NCBI GenBank assembly: GCA_030248215.1
Contig: JASANG010003456.1
Coordinates: 1-64,000 of the forward strand
Length of the DNA: 64,000 nt
Reading direction: 5' to 3'
Source: Enoplolaimus lenunculus
Taxonomy: Eukaryota > Nematoda > Enoplea > Enoplida > Thoracostomopsidae
In this document: piece after piece, positions 45,601-60,600 of the stretch
Layout of the letters: each line of letters starts with the position of its first letter
Numbering within the stretch: the stretch's first letter is position 1
Position numbers and translations under genes: made by a program
The notes under the pieces: model-generated
Told to the model about the DNA's origin: nothing
What the model saw: only the letters and a program-made list of their open reading frames with translations
Database searches by the model: none

Positions 45601-48600
45601 GAGCCACTCTCTGCGAACCCCCTTTGCTCAGCCTCTCGTGACTGTGACGCGACCGCATCAGTTCCTGTCGGAGACTGAACAAAGACAGACGGAAATCGAA
45701 CCGGTTTTACCGGTTCATCACGTTCTTCTAGTGATATTTCATTTGTAAATGGCCATGCCTGAAAAACGTAGAGCCCTATTCACATGAGCAAGTTTTTGTG
45801 GCAAAAAACTTGCACGCGTGAAAAAGATTCAAGTCGTCTTCAAAAATGTCTTAACAACAATTTTATATTTACCTAAATTTCAAATGTAACACGAAAAAAT
45901 TTACGATTAGGAGCCGGCTGTGTGGTTTTATATTATGTAGAACGCCTAACATCTGCAGCTGTCTTCGGAAAAATCAATACACACCGCTGAAAATATGCGT
46001 TTCCAATTCAAAACAATTTTTTACCAATCCACAACCTACCTTTAACTTTTTAAAATGCTTTACACGGCCCAAATATTCTGACTCGCAAACATACACATCT
46101 TTGTCATCAAACCCCTAAACCACAATTGCAACTTTAAAATATATCAATTTAAGAATCCGAAACCAGTTTTCGATACATAAGGCAACCGAAATGCCGTTTT
46201 ATATACAAATACCATATTTCACTTTATCCAGATCCTGAAAACTTTTGTTTTCCTAGCTTCGTTTTTCAATACCAAGTTCCATATTTTCTCACCTTCGGTT
46301 TGTTTCGAAAATAGTCTTTCACGAACATAACATGACATTTGCCAGCTAGTCGCCGGACATCAACATTGTCAAAAAACACACTTTTGAACACTTCCTGAAA
46401 AATGAACCGAATCGAACAAAATAAGAAAAAATATCTGGATACAATGGTGTAGCCAGGGGGTGGGGTTTCAGCGCTCAAACTCCCACCCTTAAGAATTTTT
46501 GCAAAGGATATCTATAGATATTTCCAGTTTGGAACATAAGGAATTCCACTCAAAATTTTCACAATACGTAACGGCTCCCTTTCCAAAACACTGTGTACGC
46601 CCATATCTGGATACGGCAAAAACTAAACACCAACTTTTATTGTTTATAATATACTAAATAAATTAGCTGGAATTTAGCAAAAATTAACAAACATGAAATA
46701 AATAAAATATTGAGTACACTAAATAAACAAAAAGCTTACCTTTTCTAGAAACTTTCTAGTCGCCAAATGAAAAGTCTCATGGGGCCGATAGTACCAGTTA
46801 CCATTGATAAACGACCGGTTTTGGGAATTGTCGTGCCAAATTCGAATCACACGGACAATATGATAGTCCGTGCGTTCATCGCTGAAACATAAATGAAGTA
46901 GCGTTGGAATTAATATAAATTAGCGGATTATAGAAGTGTCTGAAATGGCAATGTTCGCTACTGTATTATAATGTGAGCGATCACATTTGGTTAACTGAGA
47001 TTTATTTTTTCAGTAAACGTTTCATGAATTGAAATTTTCACGTGAGTTAATTTTTTTTCTAATTAAAGAGACTACTTACTATTTCATGTACCAGAGAATG
47101 AAACTTACTTGGGCTTCACGTAGCAAAAATCATCAGTTTTGTACAGCACACCTCCAATACTGATTTCATTGAGGTCGGTTTCATACTCCTGGAAGAAAAT
47201 TACTGTCATAGAAACTAAAGCGTCACTATTTCATTTTAGAAGTATGACAAAATAATTTTTAAATTATAAGCATCCAAAGCGTTACTATTTTAAAAGTATA
47301 TCAAAATAATCTTCAATTATACCTTGTTTTACAGCCTATCACACGTGCAAGTTTTGCAGCAAAAACTTGCATGGGCAACTTGCATGTGCACGCTCGATAA
47401 CAAAACAGCTTGGAAGTTTTAGCAGCTACAAATTATTCACTACAATTGTGCTATTAAATTTAATTCGCACGTTTGAACGCAGTTGCATGTTGCTTGAATT
47501 GGTCAATCAGAAATTGTATTGGTGAGCGGTTCTTGAATTAATTTAGACTGTTTGAATTCATTCAATAAGCTTGAAATCAGGGTGGCAACAAAGGTTCGGA
47601 TTCGGATTCGGCAAAAATTTGAGGTTCGGATTCGGATTCGGTTATGGAAAAGCCGAATCCAAAAGCCGAATCCAACAAAGTTCGGCAATATGTTTTTTCA
47701 TTTTTAAGCATAAAATTTTTTAAATACCTTGCTATAAAAATCAATATTTTTTATTTCAGGTGAGAAATCTCAGCACTGACGTCGGGACGAAATATATTAT
47801 CATATTAAAAGTTATACGGCTGTCATTGCGTTGATATTCTAAAACAAATTATAGATATATCTGAAATTTGCAACATGCAGGATTCGGATTCGGTTTCGGC
47901 AAATTAACACTGGATTCGATTTCAGATTCGGTCAAATCGTGAATTCGGTGCCAACCTGCTTGAAATATCAAGTTTGTTTGATATTTCTCAGTCCATAGCG
48001 GTGGTGAAGGACTGAGATTACATTTTTAAGCACAAAATAGAAACTGTAATTTATCTGTATTTTATGAATGGTTTAGTCAAGAAATTTTGAGTAAAGCCCT
48101 CTTTACGTGTGAATGCTTCTTGCAGCTGAAACTTGCACCGGGGTTAAAAAAGAAAGCCCAGCGGTAAAATGCTCAAGTACCTAAAATAATTACGGCAACT
48201 TTCAGCTCAAATTTGAACGAACAACACCGTACTAAATCATTGCGAAAATGAAACCACAATGTATTCAAGTGTACTTCACTATTTTTTATCTTTATGTGTT
48301 TCGTTAAATTTACCGTTTACCTTTTTGACACAGGGCCGAGAATTTGGATCTGAAGGTCTTTCAGCGTCTTCTTTTGCTTCTTCTGGTGCCTTTCCACGTC
48401 TCTCTTCGTCCACCCGGCTCGCAAACACTCGTTCGTTATAGGACAGCGCAGGAGATAAAAATTGTTCACCGTTACGACATAACGCATCCCGGGTACGAAT
48501 GAAAAATAACTGCAATTCCGCGCTATCTTCAAATGTCTGAAACGTGGAATTCATATCCTCAAACTCTTAAAGTTGTCATCGGATTAAAAACTCTGCGTAA

Positions 48601-51600
48601 CTTCACGTAATATTGAAGTGCAACACTGGAAAATATTTTACTTAAGGCACAGTTCACCTATTATTAACTAACATCTGTTATTTCAATATTATCTGATCTA
48701 CCACCAACTTGCAATTAGCAATACAGGAGTTATGGAAATCATCGGGAGACGTAGAATGGGTTTCGCTTATGATTAAGGAAAATCTTTAATTTATAATCCC
48801 AACCGGTTAGGTTATACGTTAAGCCAGAAAGAAACAACACCTATATACGATCATCGAGAATATCCTCCCTCAGCGGCAACACATGTCCATCACAGCACTG
48901 CAATCCTGACAGCAACTCGTATTCAAAGTTTATCATAGACCGAAAGACATGGTAGGACCGTCGAGTACGCTAGGTTTCGTAAACTTTCTTAAAGACAGTG
49001 AATATGTACTAAGAGTTAAAAGTTGATCGCATACCGAACCTGGAGCCAATGACGAACACTGATTTTCTTGGTCAGAAAAAATATTTGGACTGTTGCAGAT
49101 AAGCGTTCCAATTTTTATACAATTTAATTGGGCTAAAAGCCCAACAGCCAAAACAAAACATTTAAAATTTTCCGGACAAATCACCTGAGAATCCGATCGA
49201 CTATACTGCCGTGCTAGCTCAAACACTTCAAACATATCCATTTGAAACCGGTCCAGTCGCATATAGCGTCCCTGAAACCAAATCAAAAACAATTTAGCAC
49301 CGTCGTCGAGAACAATCCGGCTTTATTGGAAATTTTACCGCTGACAAATTTTTTTCCTCCCTAGTTTTGCGACCTGAGCTACTAGTTGGTCTTTTCATGT
49401 TCCAGCCACAGCCCAGAAAATGTCCAATTTGCTTCATCGTTAATGCTTCTAAAGTATACTAGGAACCACGAATTCCATACTGATTAACATACCATCGGCA
49501 AAAGGCATATCTTGATTCAACCAAAAATATAGAACACCAATATGAAAACCAATAAAAATACATTCACTAAAACTCGACAATTAACATAACAATTATTTCA
49601 AAAGTCAAAAACATAGGATTAAATTTTACCCGGTCCAAATTTCGTTTAATTCCGTCAAGGGTCAATGGTGCGACAGGTTTTCCACTTTCGTTCAGCTCAA
49701 CTACACCCGGTCCTTTGGCTCGAAGCATTAGCTCAGGCAGTTCGGCGAGCGAATCGCTAAAACAACGACCTTCATCGTCCTAAAACAGTACACAAAACAA
49801 TTTGAAAGATAACTGCAACAAAAACAAAATCTGCTTTCTTGCCCCACCGCATTTGTTTCATGTTATGCAATGCAAACGGAGTCATTCATTTGTTGATAGC
49901 AATTTTTAAACTCATTTTGAAAAATCGAAATTACAAAAATAAACTTCAAAAAGCCCAGTTAATACTCTTAATACTAAGGTTCTTGTAGGATACAAATTAT
50001 AACATTATAGCGAGTAGTACTATATTCGCATGATAAAGGTTAACTTTTTTGCTGAAATATGCACCTGAACGTCCGGTTCAGGTGCTTATGGTATCCGGTT
50101 GAACTCTTGTTTACTACGCTATCCTAGTGGTTCGCTACTTTGGCGGTTGCCCCCCCCCCCCTCACTTACCAAAAGCCGTGTCCACTTCTATCCCCCGGTT
50201 CAGCCCCCCCCTCAAGATTTCTCCCCTGGGTTAATCTTGTATTCCTTATATTTTTGCGAAAAAACATCTTCAGAATAAATTAAACGTACCCTCTCTTCTC
50301 GATCATGTCTTATATATTTGATCTCCTTTCATTATTTATATGGTTATGGTTGTTTTTGACAACGTGCTTATTTGTAGGCGTAACTGAACGCTGACTAGTG
50401 CTACTGAAACTTTATTGATTATTTTGCAACCTCCCACTCAGAAATTTCCCCAGTTGCAAACCGGGACCACAGGATAATGACACCGTCTCCGCCGCGACTA
50501 AACGAATGCCCAGCTATTTATGGGCTTACTTGATGATTATAGACATCAATAAACAACTGTACAAGCATTTCTTGTACGACCGCTTGCACATCCGGTACGC
50601 CGTCATCCTCGTCACATAAAAGTTCACACTTTTTGTTCAACAATAATCGTTGTAGCGCAAGTGAATCCTATCAAAAATCAATACATACTCTCAAAAATGT
50701 GCCTCACTAAAATTAAAAAACCATTTTAAAAAGATATTTAATATATACTTTGTGGCAAGAACGATCTTTAGCACAGAAAAAGACGCTATTAGACTGAATC
50801 TTTACACTTAAAAGCATTAGAGGGCCTGCTATTATACCAGTCGTAGTGGGACTACATTTACTGAGCGAAGCTCGAACACACGTAAGCAATTAAGGTAATA
50901 TGCAAATTAGTTATTAGCTAATTATTCATTTATCGGTTTTGGAGGTTTGTAAGCAATTTCCTCAGATTCCGTGCACCCAAAACCCTTCAGCCACCCTAAT
51001 TATTATTGGAATAATTTAAAGTCCTAATTTTGTCTCGTCAATTAAGCAAATACGCAAATTATCTATTAGTTAATTATTCGATAATCGCTTTTAAAGGTTT
51101 GTAGAAAATTTATTCAGATTCCTCGCACCCGAAAACCATTATTGCTGAAATTGGATTGCTTGTAACCCTAATAATTAGTGAAACATTGTAAAAACGCCTA
51201 ATTTAGGCCTATCAGTTATGCTTATATGCAAATTATCTATTAGCTAACTATTCAATTATCGGTTTTGGAGGTTTGTAAACAATTTATTCAGATTCCTCGC
51301 ACCCAAAAACCTTCAGTAAAGCCTAATAATTATTGAAATAGTTAAAAAGTCCTACTTTTGTCTTGTCAATTAAGCTAATATGCAAACTAGCTATTAGCTA
51401 ACTATTAAATTATCGGTTTTGGATGTTTTTAAACTATTTATTCAAATTCCTCGCACCTAAAAACCTTTTAGTGCTGAAATTGTATCGCTTTTAACCATAA
51501 TAATTAGTGAAATATTGTAAAGTCCTAATTTAGGCTTATAAACTATGCTAATATGCAAATTATCTATTAGCTAACTGCTCAGTTATCGGTTTTGGAGGTT

Positions 51601-54600
51601 TGTAAACAGTCTACTCTGACGTCTCGCACCCAAAAACCCTTTAATGCTAAAATCAGATTGCTTCCAAGTGTAATAATTAGTGAAATACTGTGGGAAGTCC
51701 TAATTTAGGCTTAATTATGCAAATTAGCCTGTAGCTAATAAACGGCTTAAAAATTTTAAAACCCCAATGCGAGGTTAACACCCCAGGATAATTAGCTTTC
51801 AAACAAAAAAGTTTATCAAAATCGGTTCAGCCGTTCCTGAGATTCTTTTCGGACGGACGGACATCCACCTTTCGACCCCCAAGTACAAAACATAAAACGC
51901 TTCGGGAAACTCCGAGCTTCGTTCGGAGTTTCGCTTAGCTCAATAATTTGCAAGTACACGCACTTGCAGCCTCAATCTAGTTTGTATATTAAAATTGAGG
52001 ACCGTCCTTATTTAAATTTTAGGTAAATTTCGAGGGAATGGCAGCCAATCAGAACCGAGGACTGAAAGTCTAAATATAATTTCATTTGTTTATTTATTAA
52101 CAACACGAGTAAACCTAACCTTATAAATTGCAGACTCTGGCTCGTTATATTTGCATGCGTTATCAAACATGACAACAAAATCTTGAACCATTGCATCCAC
52201 AGTTTCATATTCGCCTTTAGCAAGTTTTGTACCAATTTTAGCAATGTCAATCGGTCTTCGTATCACATCATAATAGTCGGGCAATTCCTGCAAAATTCAG
52301 AAATATACTATTGTTATTTCCAGCACGACGGTGATAATATTTCAAATAATGATTGATTGCGCTAAAAATTAATTCCTACAATACATTCCCGGTACGACGG
52401 TTTTTTAGGTTGCGTAATGGGACTACATTTATTGAGCGAACCTCGAACACACGTAACCAATTAAGCAAATATGCAAATTAGCCATTAGCTAACTATTCGA
52501 TAATCGCTTTTAAAGGTTTGTAGGCGATTTATTCAGATTCCTCGCACCCGAAAACCCATTATTGCTGAAATTAGATTGCTCGTAACCCTAATAATTAGTG
52601 AAACATTGTAAAAACGCCAAATTTAGGCTTATCAGTTTTGCTTATAAGCAAATTATCTATTACCTAACTCCTCAATTATCGGTTTTGGAGGTTTGTAAAC
52701 AATTTATTCAAATTCCTCGCACCTAAAAACCCTTTACTGCTGAAATTATTTTGCTTTTAACCCTAATAATTAGTGAAATATTGTGGAAAGTCCTAATTTA
52801 GGCTTAATTAGTTATGCAAATTAGCTCTTAGCTACTAAACGGCTTGCAATTTTAAAACACCAATGCGAGGTTAACAACCCGGGATAGTTGGCTTTCAAAC
52901 AAAAAAGTTTATTAAAATCGGTTCAGCGGTTCCTGAGATCCTTTTCGAACGGACAGACGGACGGACGGACATCCACCTTTCGACCCTCAAGTACAAAACA
53001 TAAAACGCTTCGTTTCGCTTCGGTCAATTAGCGATTTAGCTACCAGACTTAGACTCATGTGAGGAGAGATCAACTGATGGAGGAGTCGGAGTGGGGGAGC
53101 TATGCAGTTAATACGAAAACCTTTGTGAAAACAAAATAGCAACAAATTTTATGAAGCGCTGCTAAATTAGCATTATGTCCTTACTATTTTGCTCAAAAAA
53201 AGTGTAACTTACCTGCTTAGACGGAAGCCTCATAAAAATCGCCGCCAGCTTCCGACCATTTTTATCTGTATGCTCACGTATTGTCTCGTAGAGCTCATTA
53301 AGCTTAGCATGCGTAATTTCGTCTTCGCTCATTTGTTTTCCGTCAATGCCCACGACACTCTTTGCCGGGCTACCTTGATCTGCGATAAACGTCTCCGAGC
53401 TTGAGCTATTTCCTGCGCTTCCATGTCCAATTTGCCCACAGCCTGCTACTCCAGTTGAAACTCCGCTAACTGACGTTCGCTTTCGACGCGGCGTTGAATG
53501 AACGTTACCGCGAGCGCAACGGGCTCTAGGACCCCCACGAGTACTAAAAACAATGGCAACAACAGCTTTAACTGTCACCAAATAATCGCAGCGGTCAAAC
53601 GCTGCAAAGCCTCCAAATTCAGGCTGTTTTTGCGAATAATATAACTCAGAGTCAAATAGCCCTACTAGAAACCCTTTAGTACATTACTTGCGCAGTACAC
53701 TTCTCAATATGAACAACATTTTTCATTAATCCACGCATAGGCAGACAAAACCCAGTCTAAAGCCCACATTCTCTGTTAATCCACAACCTGTCGAGTACCA
53801 AATAATTTAATTTTATATTTTGTAATTCACAAAACATTAGTAGTACCTTATTGACCCGGTTGTTCCGACCCGATAAATGACTTTGGGTGACTCCAGCGTA
53901 GGCCCAATTTGTCTAACGCGTTCCTTTAAATATCTTTCGAGAGTGTTTGCATCGTTGTATATTTGTGATCCAACTTCGTTATAGTGTCGTGCATTTTTGA
54001 ACATTAATTCCAAATCAGCAACCATATCCATAATGTGCGAATACTGGAAGTACAAAAACAAACAAAAACAATCCTATGACGTATGTAACTACAACAAAAT
54101 TATGCTGGTTGGGCGACTTCGCGTCAAAAGCCTTACCGCGGGTTACAGACCAGTTTATACAAACGCTTAATCCTTTAATGCCGGAATAATTTCTATTAAT
54201 CAGAGAACAAATTTCAACCTGCATCAGAACGGCGAAATTCGTGATGGAAAGGATATGAAATCGCCGTTCGATGTCCTTGAGCATATGCAAAATTATTGTA
54301 TATTATTTCGAGTACGCAGTTCGCGAAATACTTTTGGCCATATTCCACACTATGAATTTGTCAGGATCATAATTTTTGTAATCATTGCGGGGAACGAAAG
54401 CCTTGTTTATGCAGTGATCGAGTCGGAAAACTGAATAAACGCTGTGCTGAGTATATTTTTTAAAGAAAAAAACTTATTTGAGGGCGGCTAGTCGTCCCAT
54501 AATTTTAACTTTGCGAGGAATGAAAGCCTTGTTTATGCAGTGATCGAGTCGGAAAACTGAATAATCGCCGTGCTGAGTATATATTTAAAGAACAAAAACT

Positions 54601-57600
54601 TATTTGAGGGCGGCTAGTCGTCCCATAATTATAACTGAGGCCTAAAAAGTTTTGTGTCTACGATAGAAACAAAAAATGTATCTGATCAGTTCAAAAGGAA
54701 AACCGAGTAATCGCTGTTTTGATGAGTATATTGGTGAAAGAAGAAGAAAAAATTCTTTGAGTCAGCTAGTCGTCACATAAATTTAAGACAGTAAAAATTT
54801 TATGTCTACAATTGAAACAAAAATGGTACCTGATCAGTTGAAATTTTATTCGAAATTGTTTTCATATCAATCGGTTCCGGGATGACATCATAGTAATCCG
54901 GATACAGTTTCTTCGAAGGCCTAATTTGAAACGCGCTTGACAACATACGTAGCGAGCCAGGTTCCTGTAACCTATACAAGGATGCACATGTGTTGAAATA
55001 AGAGCCCATGTTACAAATACACCTTTATAAACAACAGTTTTGAAATTTCACACCTTCGTGTCGCAAATCGAATTAGTAATTTCCTCTGACATCCCAGATG
55101 CATCCGAAATTTACAAAATACCGGAAATATAACATTAACCGCGAAGTAAAAGTAATACCGGATTGTCCACCGGAACCGGAACCAAATATTGAAAGATAAC
55201 TGCTGCCGAATAATCAAAAAATTAAAGACCAAGACGACATTTTCATTCAGCATTTTGTTATAAAATGATACACTTGCTAAATTGTAGAAATTTTTATATT
55301 CTGCTACCATCGTATCTAGCAATTAGTTCACAATTCAGAAATCCGTCTAAAAAGAGCAATTTTAACTTCTAAAATTCAATAATATCAACAATGGGAGTTG
55401 CACCTTCCACTCCTTCCAGTTCAATTCATGCGAAGATTTTCACTATATATTTCACAGATCAAAACAAAAAACGACCTAGACACAAATCCTTTATAACTCA
55501 AACGCCCCCTATCATACCCGATACTCATTAACTGCATTGAAAACAGCGGTTAATTTCAGTCGATACCGAACCATCATATCATCGATGCTTCGTCTACCCT
55601 TGCCCGATATTTGTGCCGCTTGCGGTCCACCAGGGGAAGAAGTACCACCAACACCTCCTGCCACAGTCGACGTGCTACCTGACTGGCGTCCACCACGACC
55701 GCGAGACTAGAAATTTTTTAGCAAAATTATAACTGAACTTGAAATGCAAAATCACGGAAATTAAAACTTTCTCATCCGATAACCTTGAATTTTGCAGCAA
55801 ATAGTATTATCCCAAGCAGGCATTAGCTTTATGGAGAGAAGGGCTGACTGACATCGACAGACAGACAAAAAATATTCGAACAGCGTAATTCCAATAGTGA
55901 CTAGGAAAAATGTCTGTAAAATTTGACATTTCTTAAGAACATTTTCAACGAAAATAATCAATCACCTTTGCGCTACCAGTCGTTCCTGACTTTGAATCTG
56001 GCGTATTGCTTCGCGAATCAATTACTGCAGATGTTTTCGAGATCTATAAAGACAAATTGTTCTTGGTTTCTACGATATCTAGAAGCCGAACAAGACGTCA
56101 CATAATACTACTATAACTTTACAAATGCCCAAAACTGTGTATTAAAATTTGACAGTTGCGGCGCCGCAACAAAGAAATCGTGGCGCCCCAGCATCTGTTA
56201 TACAAGAAAATGTAAACTAGATTTTAACATTGCATTTTGGCCATCAGCATTTCACGAATATATACGAAAGTTTAATAACGAAACCAAACTAGCTGCTCAC
56301 CGCAATGCCAGCTGCGTCAAACGCCTGTTCTGATCCAGACTCGATATCAATTGCACGTTGGTGTAGCACATTTTGCAACAAACATGCAGTCTAAAAACAA
56401 AACAAACAGCAATTTCTTGACTACGGCTAACCTATTATAATAATTTCAACTCGAAATATTAATACAGTTTCAGAATCATTACATCCAGAGGTGTTAGGAT
56501 GGCGGCTGTGCAGTGGTACGATGCCGAAGGCGGCGCCGCTCGGTGCCGGACTTCATCAAAGTATAGTGCCATCCTTAGAGTGGCGCTGAACCGCACGGTG
56601 ACGCATGGCGCCGCACAAGTACAGCGCTGCTTTTAAGAAGCATAGTTGAAAGCTTCCAAATTAAACTAACCTCATGGATTTGAGATCCTTCAATATTATA
56701 CGACTTTGCATTTTCAAATATTTGATTCATATCGTTCACCAGTTGTGTGAGATTGCGATACTTTCCAGTCTAAAAATAGGCTAAATACATATAACACTAC
56801 AAACATGCAAAACAACATGTTATAAATTAGCTTGAAACAAAGAGGGTTGCAAAAGTATAATTTTAATTATAGAATATATTATACCGTTACCATTTCCTTC
56901 TGTTTCCGCACAACCAACTTAGGCGCTACACAGTAAAATTTTGATATAATGCCAAGTTTTAGATCGTCTTTAGAAATCAATAAAACTATTTGCAGACAAT
57001 ATTTGTACCCGAATACGCCGTTTCACCATAAACAATGAGATTGGATTTCGAATTTCTTCATAATAATCCGGATATTGCCTAAAACCAAAAATATTACAAA
57101 TTATGATTTTGCTCAAATTATGATTTTGCCAAAACTAGGAAGGGACGAATGCCGCAATATTACCGCAGCCGCGTATTATGTGCATAAATAATAATTAAAG
57201 CAAAACTTAATCACACTACTGTACTAGCTTATTGCAATTTGAGATAATTTTGTTACTACAAGGGTTTTAGTATTAGCTAAGTTATCAAACAGTCTTACGG
57301 TATATTTAATCTTAATTGGCAACACTCAATCACAAGCACATTCTGATTAAAGCAAACTATATACAACATCAATTATTTTCTGTGCTAAATACGGGTTGAC
57401 AATACAACAAACAGGTAAGCATGACACTAGTAACATCAAAGCAAAGCTTTACTGCAAAACACCGTACAATGTTTAGCTTCTTCACAACGTTTTCACATCT
57501 ATGGTACTTTCCGACGTCAAGTTCACACCATACAATTTAAAACTTCAAAACGCGTCCCCTTAAGCAGTATATACATTCTTTTCCAAAATTTTGACCATAT

Positions 57601-60600
57601 TCCACAATATTTATATAAACCAACTATTAGGTTCAGCCATGCCAAAGCTACGATATTTTTAAACTGACTCTTAAATATAATAGATAGATAGATAGATAAC
57701 AAGAAGATTGCATATAAAGTGTACAGACTGTAAAAGGCCCCTTACACAGCCATCTTTTGTTCAATCTTCTACTGCAGAGCAGACCTAAAGTTCTTGTTTA
57801 GATTCTACTAAAAGCGAATAATTTTCCTAGTATCCAGCTTCGAAGCACTATTCGGCTGAAGACACGTCGCCCCAAAGATAGGTTTCCTGTTAAGCCCAAT
57901 ATTTCTTGCAACTCAAGAGGAAATGGCTTCCTGTATCAGTCTCATTATGACAAAAACATTCATTAGTTGTTGCCAATTTAAGATTATGCTAGTGATGATT
58001 CAACTTGCGATGCCCACTCAAAGCTCTCACACTTAAGCCCATACGATGCTTGTTTTACTTTCACAAATAGGATGTCCATATCTTATTACAGTAACGCAGA
58101 AAAGTTCAAAGATGTCTGCAACAATGACGAGCTGCCCAATTGTTCATAGTTGTCTCCAATATTGTTGTCCAATCGAACTTACTACTGTCAATAGTGATAC
58201 ATTTGAAAACGGTTCTGGACCATGCAAAAGCATAGTCGACACTGAACGAGCTAACCAATCCGCAATTTCATTCTCTGGATCATTACAGTATCCTGGAACC
58301 CAGATTAAACTAACATAATTATGAGCAGAGATCTCACAAGTTTGCTGTCTACACTCAAACACTGTCTTGCTATGGACCAAACAGTTATCCAGCGCTTTGA
58401 TTGCAGCTTGCCTGTCACTAAAAATCGACTTAACAAGTAGGAGAAACATTTTTCAATGGCAAGATCCTCTCACGCAACGAAATTATCATTAACCAATTCT
58501 TATCCTTGTGAAAGAGTATAATCATGTGATCACAGCACAAGGTAATGGAGCCAATTCTGACACGTCTGAAGCTAAGTCTCTGATGGAATTGCGCTTATCT
58601 TTTCTACTAATTTAACACGAGTTCTACGCCACCAAACTATTACACCATGTAGCATAGATGGCAGAACTGCTGAATTGTATAGATACCAAAAACGTTCTTT
58701 CCACAAAATCTTTGACATCATAAGATTACGAACATATTTTCGAGTGATATACTGAATTTGTGAATTCCAATTTAGTTTTGGCTTGAGCAATTACAGTTTG
58801 TTTTCCAAACTGCACTCTCAGATCATCTACAACCATTGACCGTAGTGAGGGTGACAGAACACCATCTTGTGGGCAACCTTGATGTACGGGAACCTTCATT
58901 TCTGTAGTACCCATTTGAGCCAACTCCGTCCTGGAACATTTAAGATTATTTATGTACATGCCACCCTCTTATCTACGCCAAATCTCTTGACAGCATTCTG
59001 TATTGAAAGAAAACAAGTTTTTTAAAAGCTCGACCAATGTCCAAAAAGACACCAAGAGTATACCGCTTAAGGGAGAAAACTTCTTCTATCTTCGAAGCAA
59101 GAATACGAAGAGCTATCAATGTAAATTTGCCCATCTGATAAACATGCTGGTTCGCCGACAACGGATGCATTGGTAACATATTTTGTCTAATGTATTTGAC
59201 AATCAGTCTTTGCAGGGTCTTCAATAAAAACGAAGCCAAACTGATTTTTTTATATAATTTTGCTGCCATATAGTCAGCTTTACCCGATTTGCAAATAAAT
59301 ACAACTTTCGACACTCGTCACGACAGAGGCACACCCTTTGACAATACACGAGACATTGCAATCTTCAGTTGTTCCCCTAAGAGAACTCCATTAAACTTAG
59401 CGTCAGTGACCTCAGAACCAGGGTGCAACCGGAATTCCGGTTTCGGCATTTTTTCACCTTCCGGTTCCGGTTCCCGTAAATTTTTACCGGAAGTAAAAAT
59501 TCCGGTGTTATAATTTGGCCCTTTTCTTAATTTTGCTAATTTTTAAGAATCTCTTTTGAAAGCCACTTGTACTCCGAATATAAGCCATTGATGGTGGATT
59601 TCACTTCAGTCGACGACGAAAATCTAAAATACAACAAATAAAATAAATAGCTATGTTCGACTAAGGTTGTTTCACAAATAATAGAGCAAAAAATACGATT
59701 AAATGAAATTTTTGCTGAAATCCATTTTTCACTTTCCGGTTCCGGTTCCGGTAAAATTTTCAAATTCCGGTTCCGGTTCCGGTAAATTGTAATTCCGGTT
59801 TCACCCTGCTCAGAACATCCTGGAAAATGTTGAAATAATGTCAGCAGAGTTCCATAATTATAATTATGACTTTCCCTAGACCGAAAATTCACAGCATCAC
59901 ACCAGGTACAAATCAAACCATTTGCAAAAATTGCTGACATTCGGTACTGTGGTTTCCCGTAGTAGGGTCAGGACGGGTGCCCATTCATTCACATCCGAGC
60001 TCCACTGTCCAAAACTGCGACATATATCATACTCCAGATATAAGCTAAGGAATATAGCAGGGTGATATCAGGGCGCAATCTGAATTACGATTCCGATTAA
60101 GAGCTCCGATTCAAAACGAGTTCCGACTCCGATTTCGATGTTGTATAAAAACACGAGTTGTTCCACTGTAATAATATCGAAGTTATGAACAAACTGTAGC
60201 GGAATTAAATTTCCAAATTCAGTCACTACAAATAAGCTCAATACATTGGCTGATCTTAACCCTAAGCAAAAAACACTTAAAATTTCAACTGGACGACAAC
60301 AAAACTAACTTTAAACCTGAGGTGTTAAATTTACCCCAACTTAACAAAATTCACATCAAATTAACAACTATAGTTCTAATTGCAAAACCAAAACATTGGA
60401 GTGCACCCAAACAAAAAAGACATACGCAACAACAGACGACATTGGGCAAATTAACACAAAATCTACAGTACGATAAAATATCCTACTGCTAAGTATACAC
60501 TGACTACTGCTAACTGAGCGAAACTTACCCAGACACGACCGCTCTAAAATACATAGCTATGATTATTTACTGAAAAACTGAATTTTTCGTTTTAAGTAAG

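Noticed and set aside
46440-46620. Fragment with TGTAGCCAGGGGGTGGGG, and C-rich runs at 50149-50210
   Set aside because: Reminiscent of G-rich repeat ends in other invertebrates, but too short to classify.
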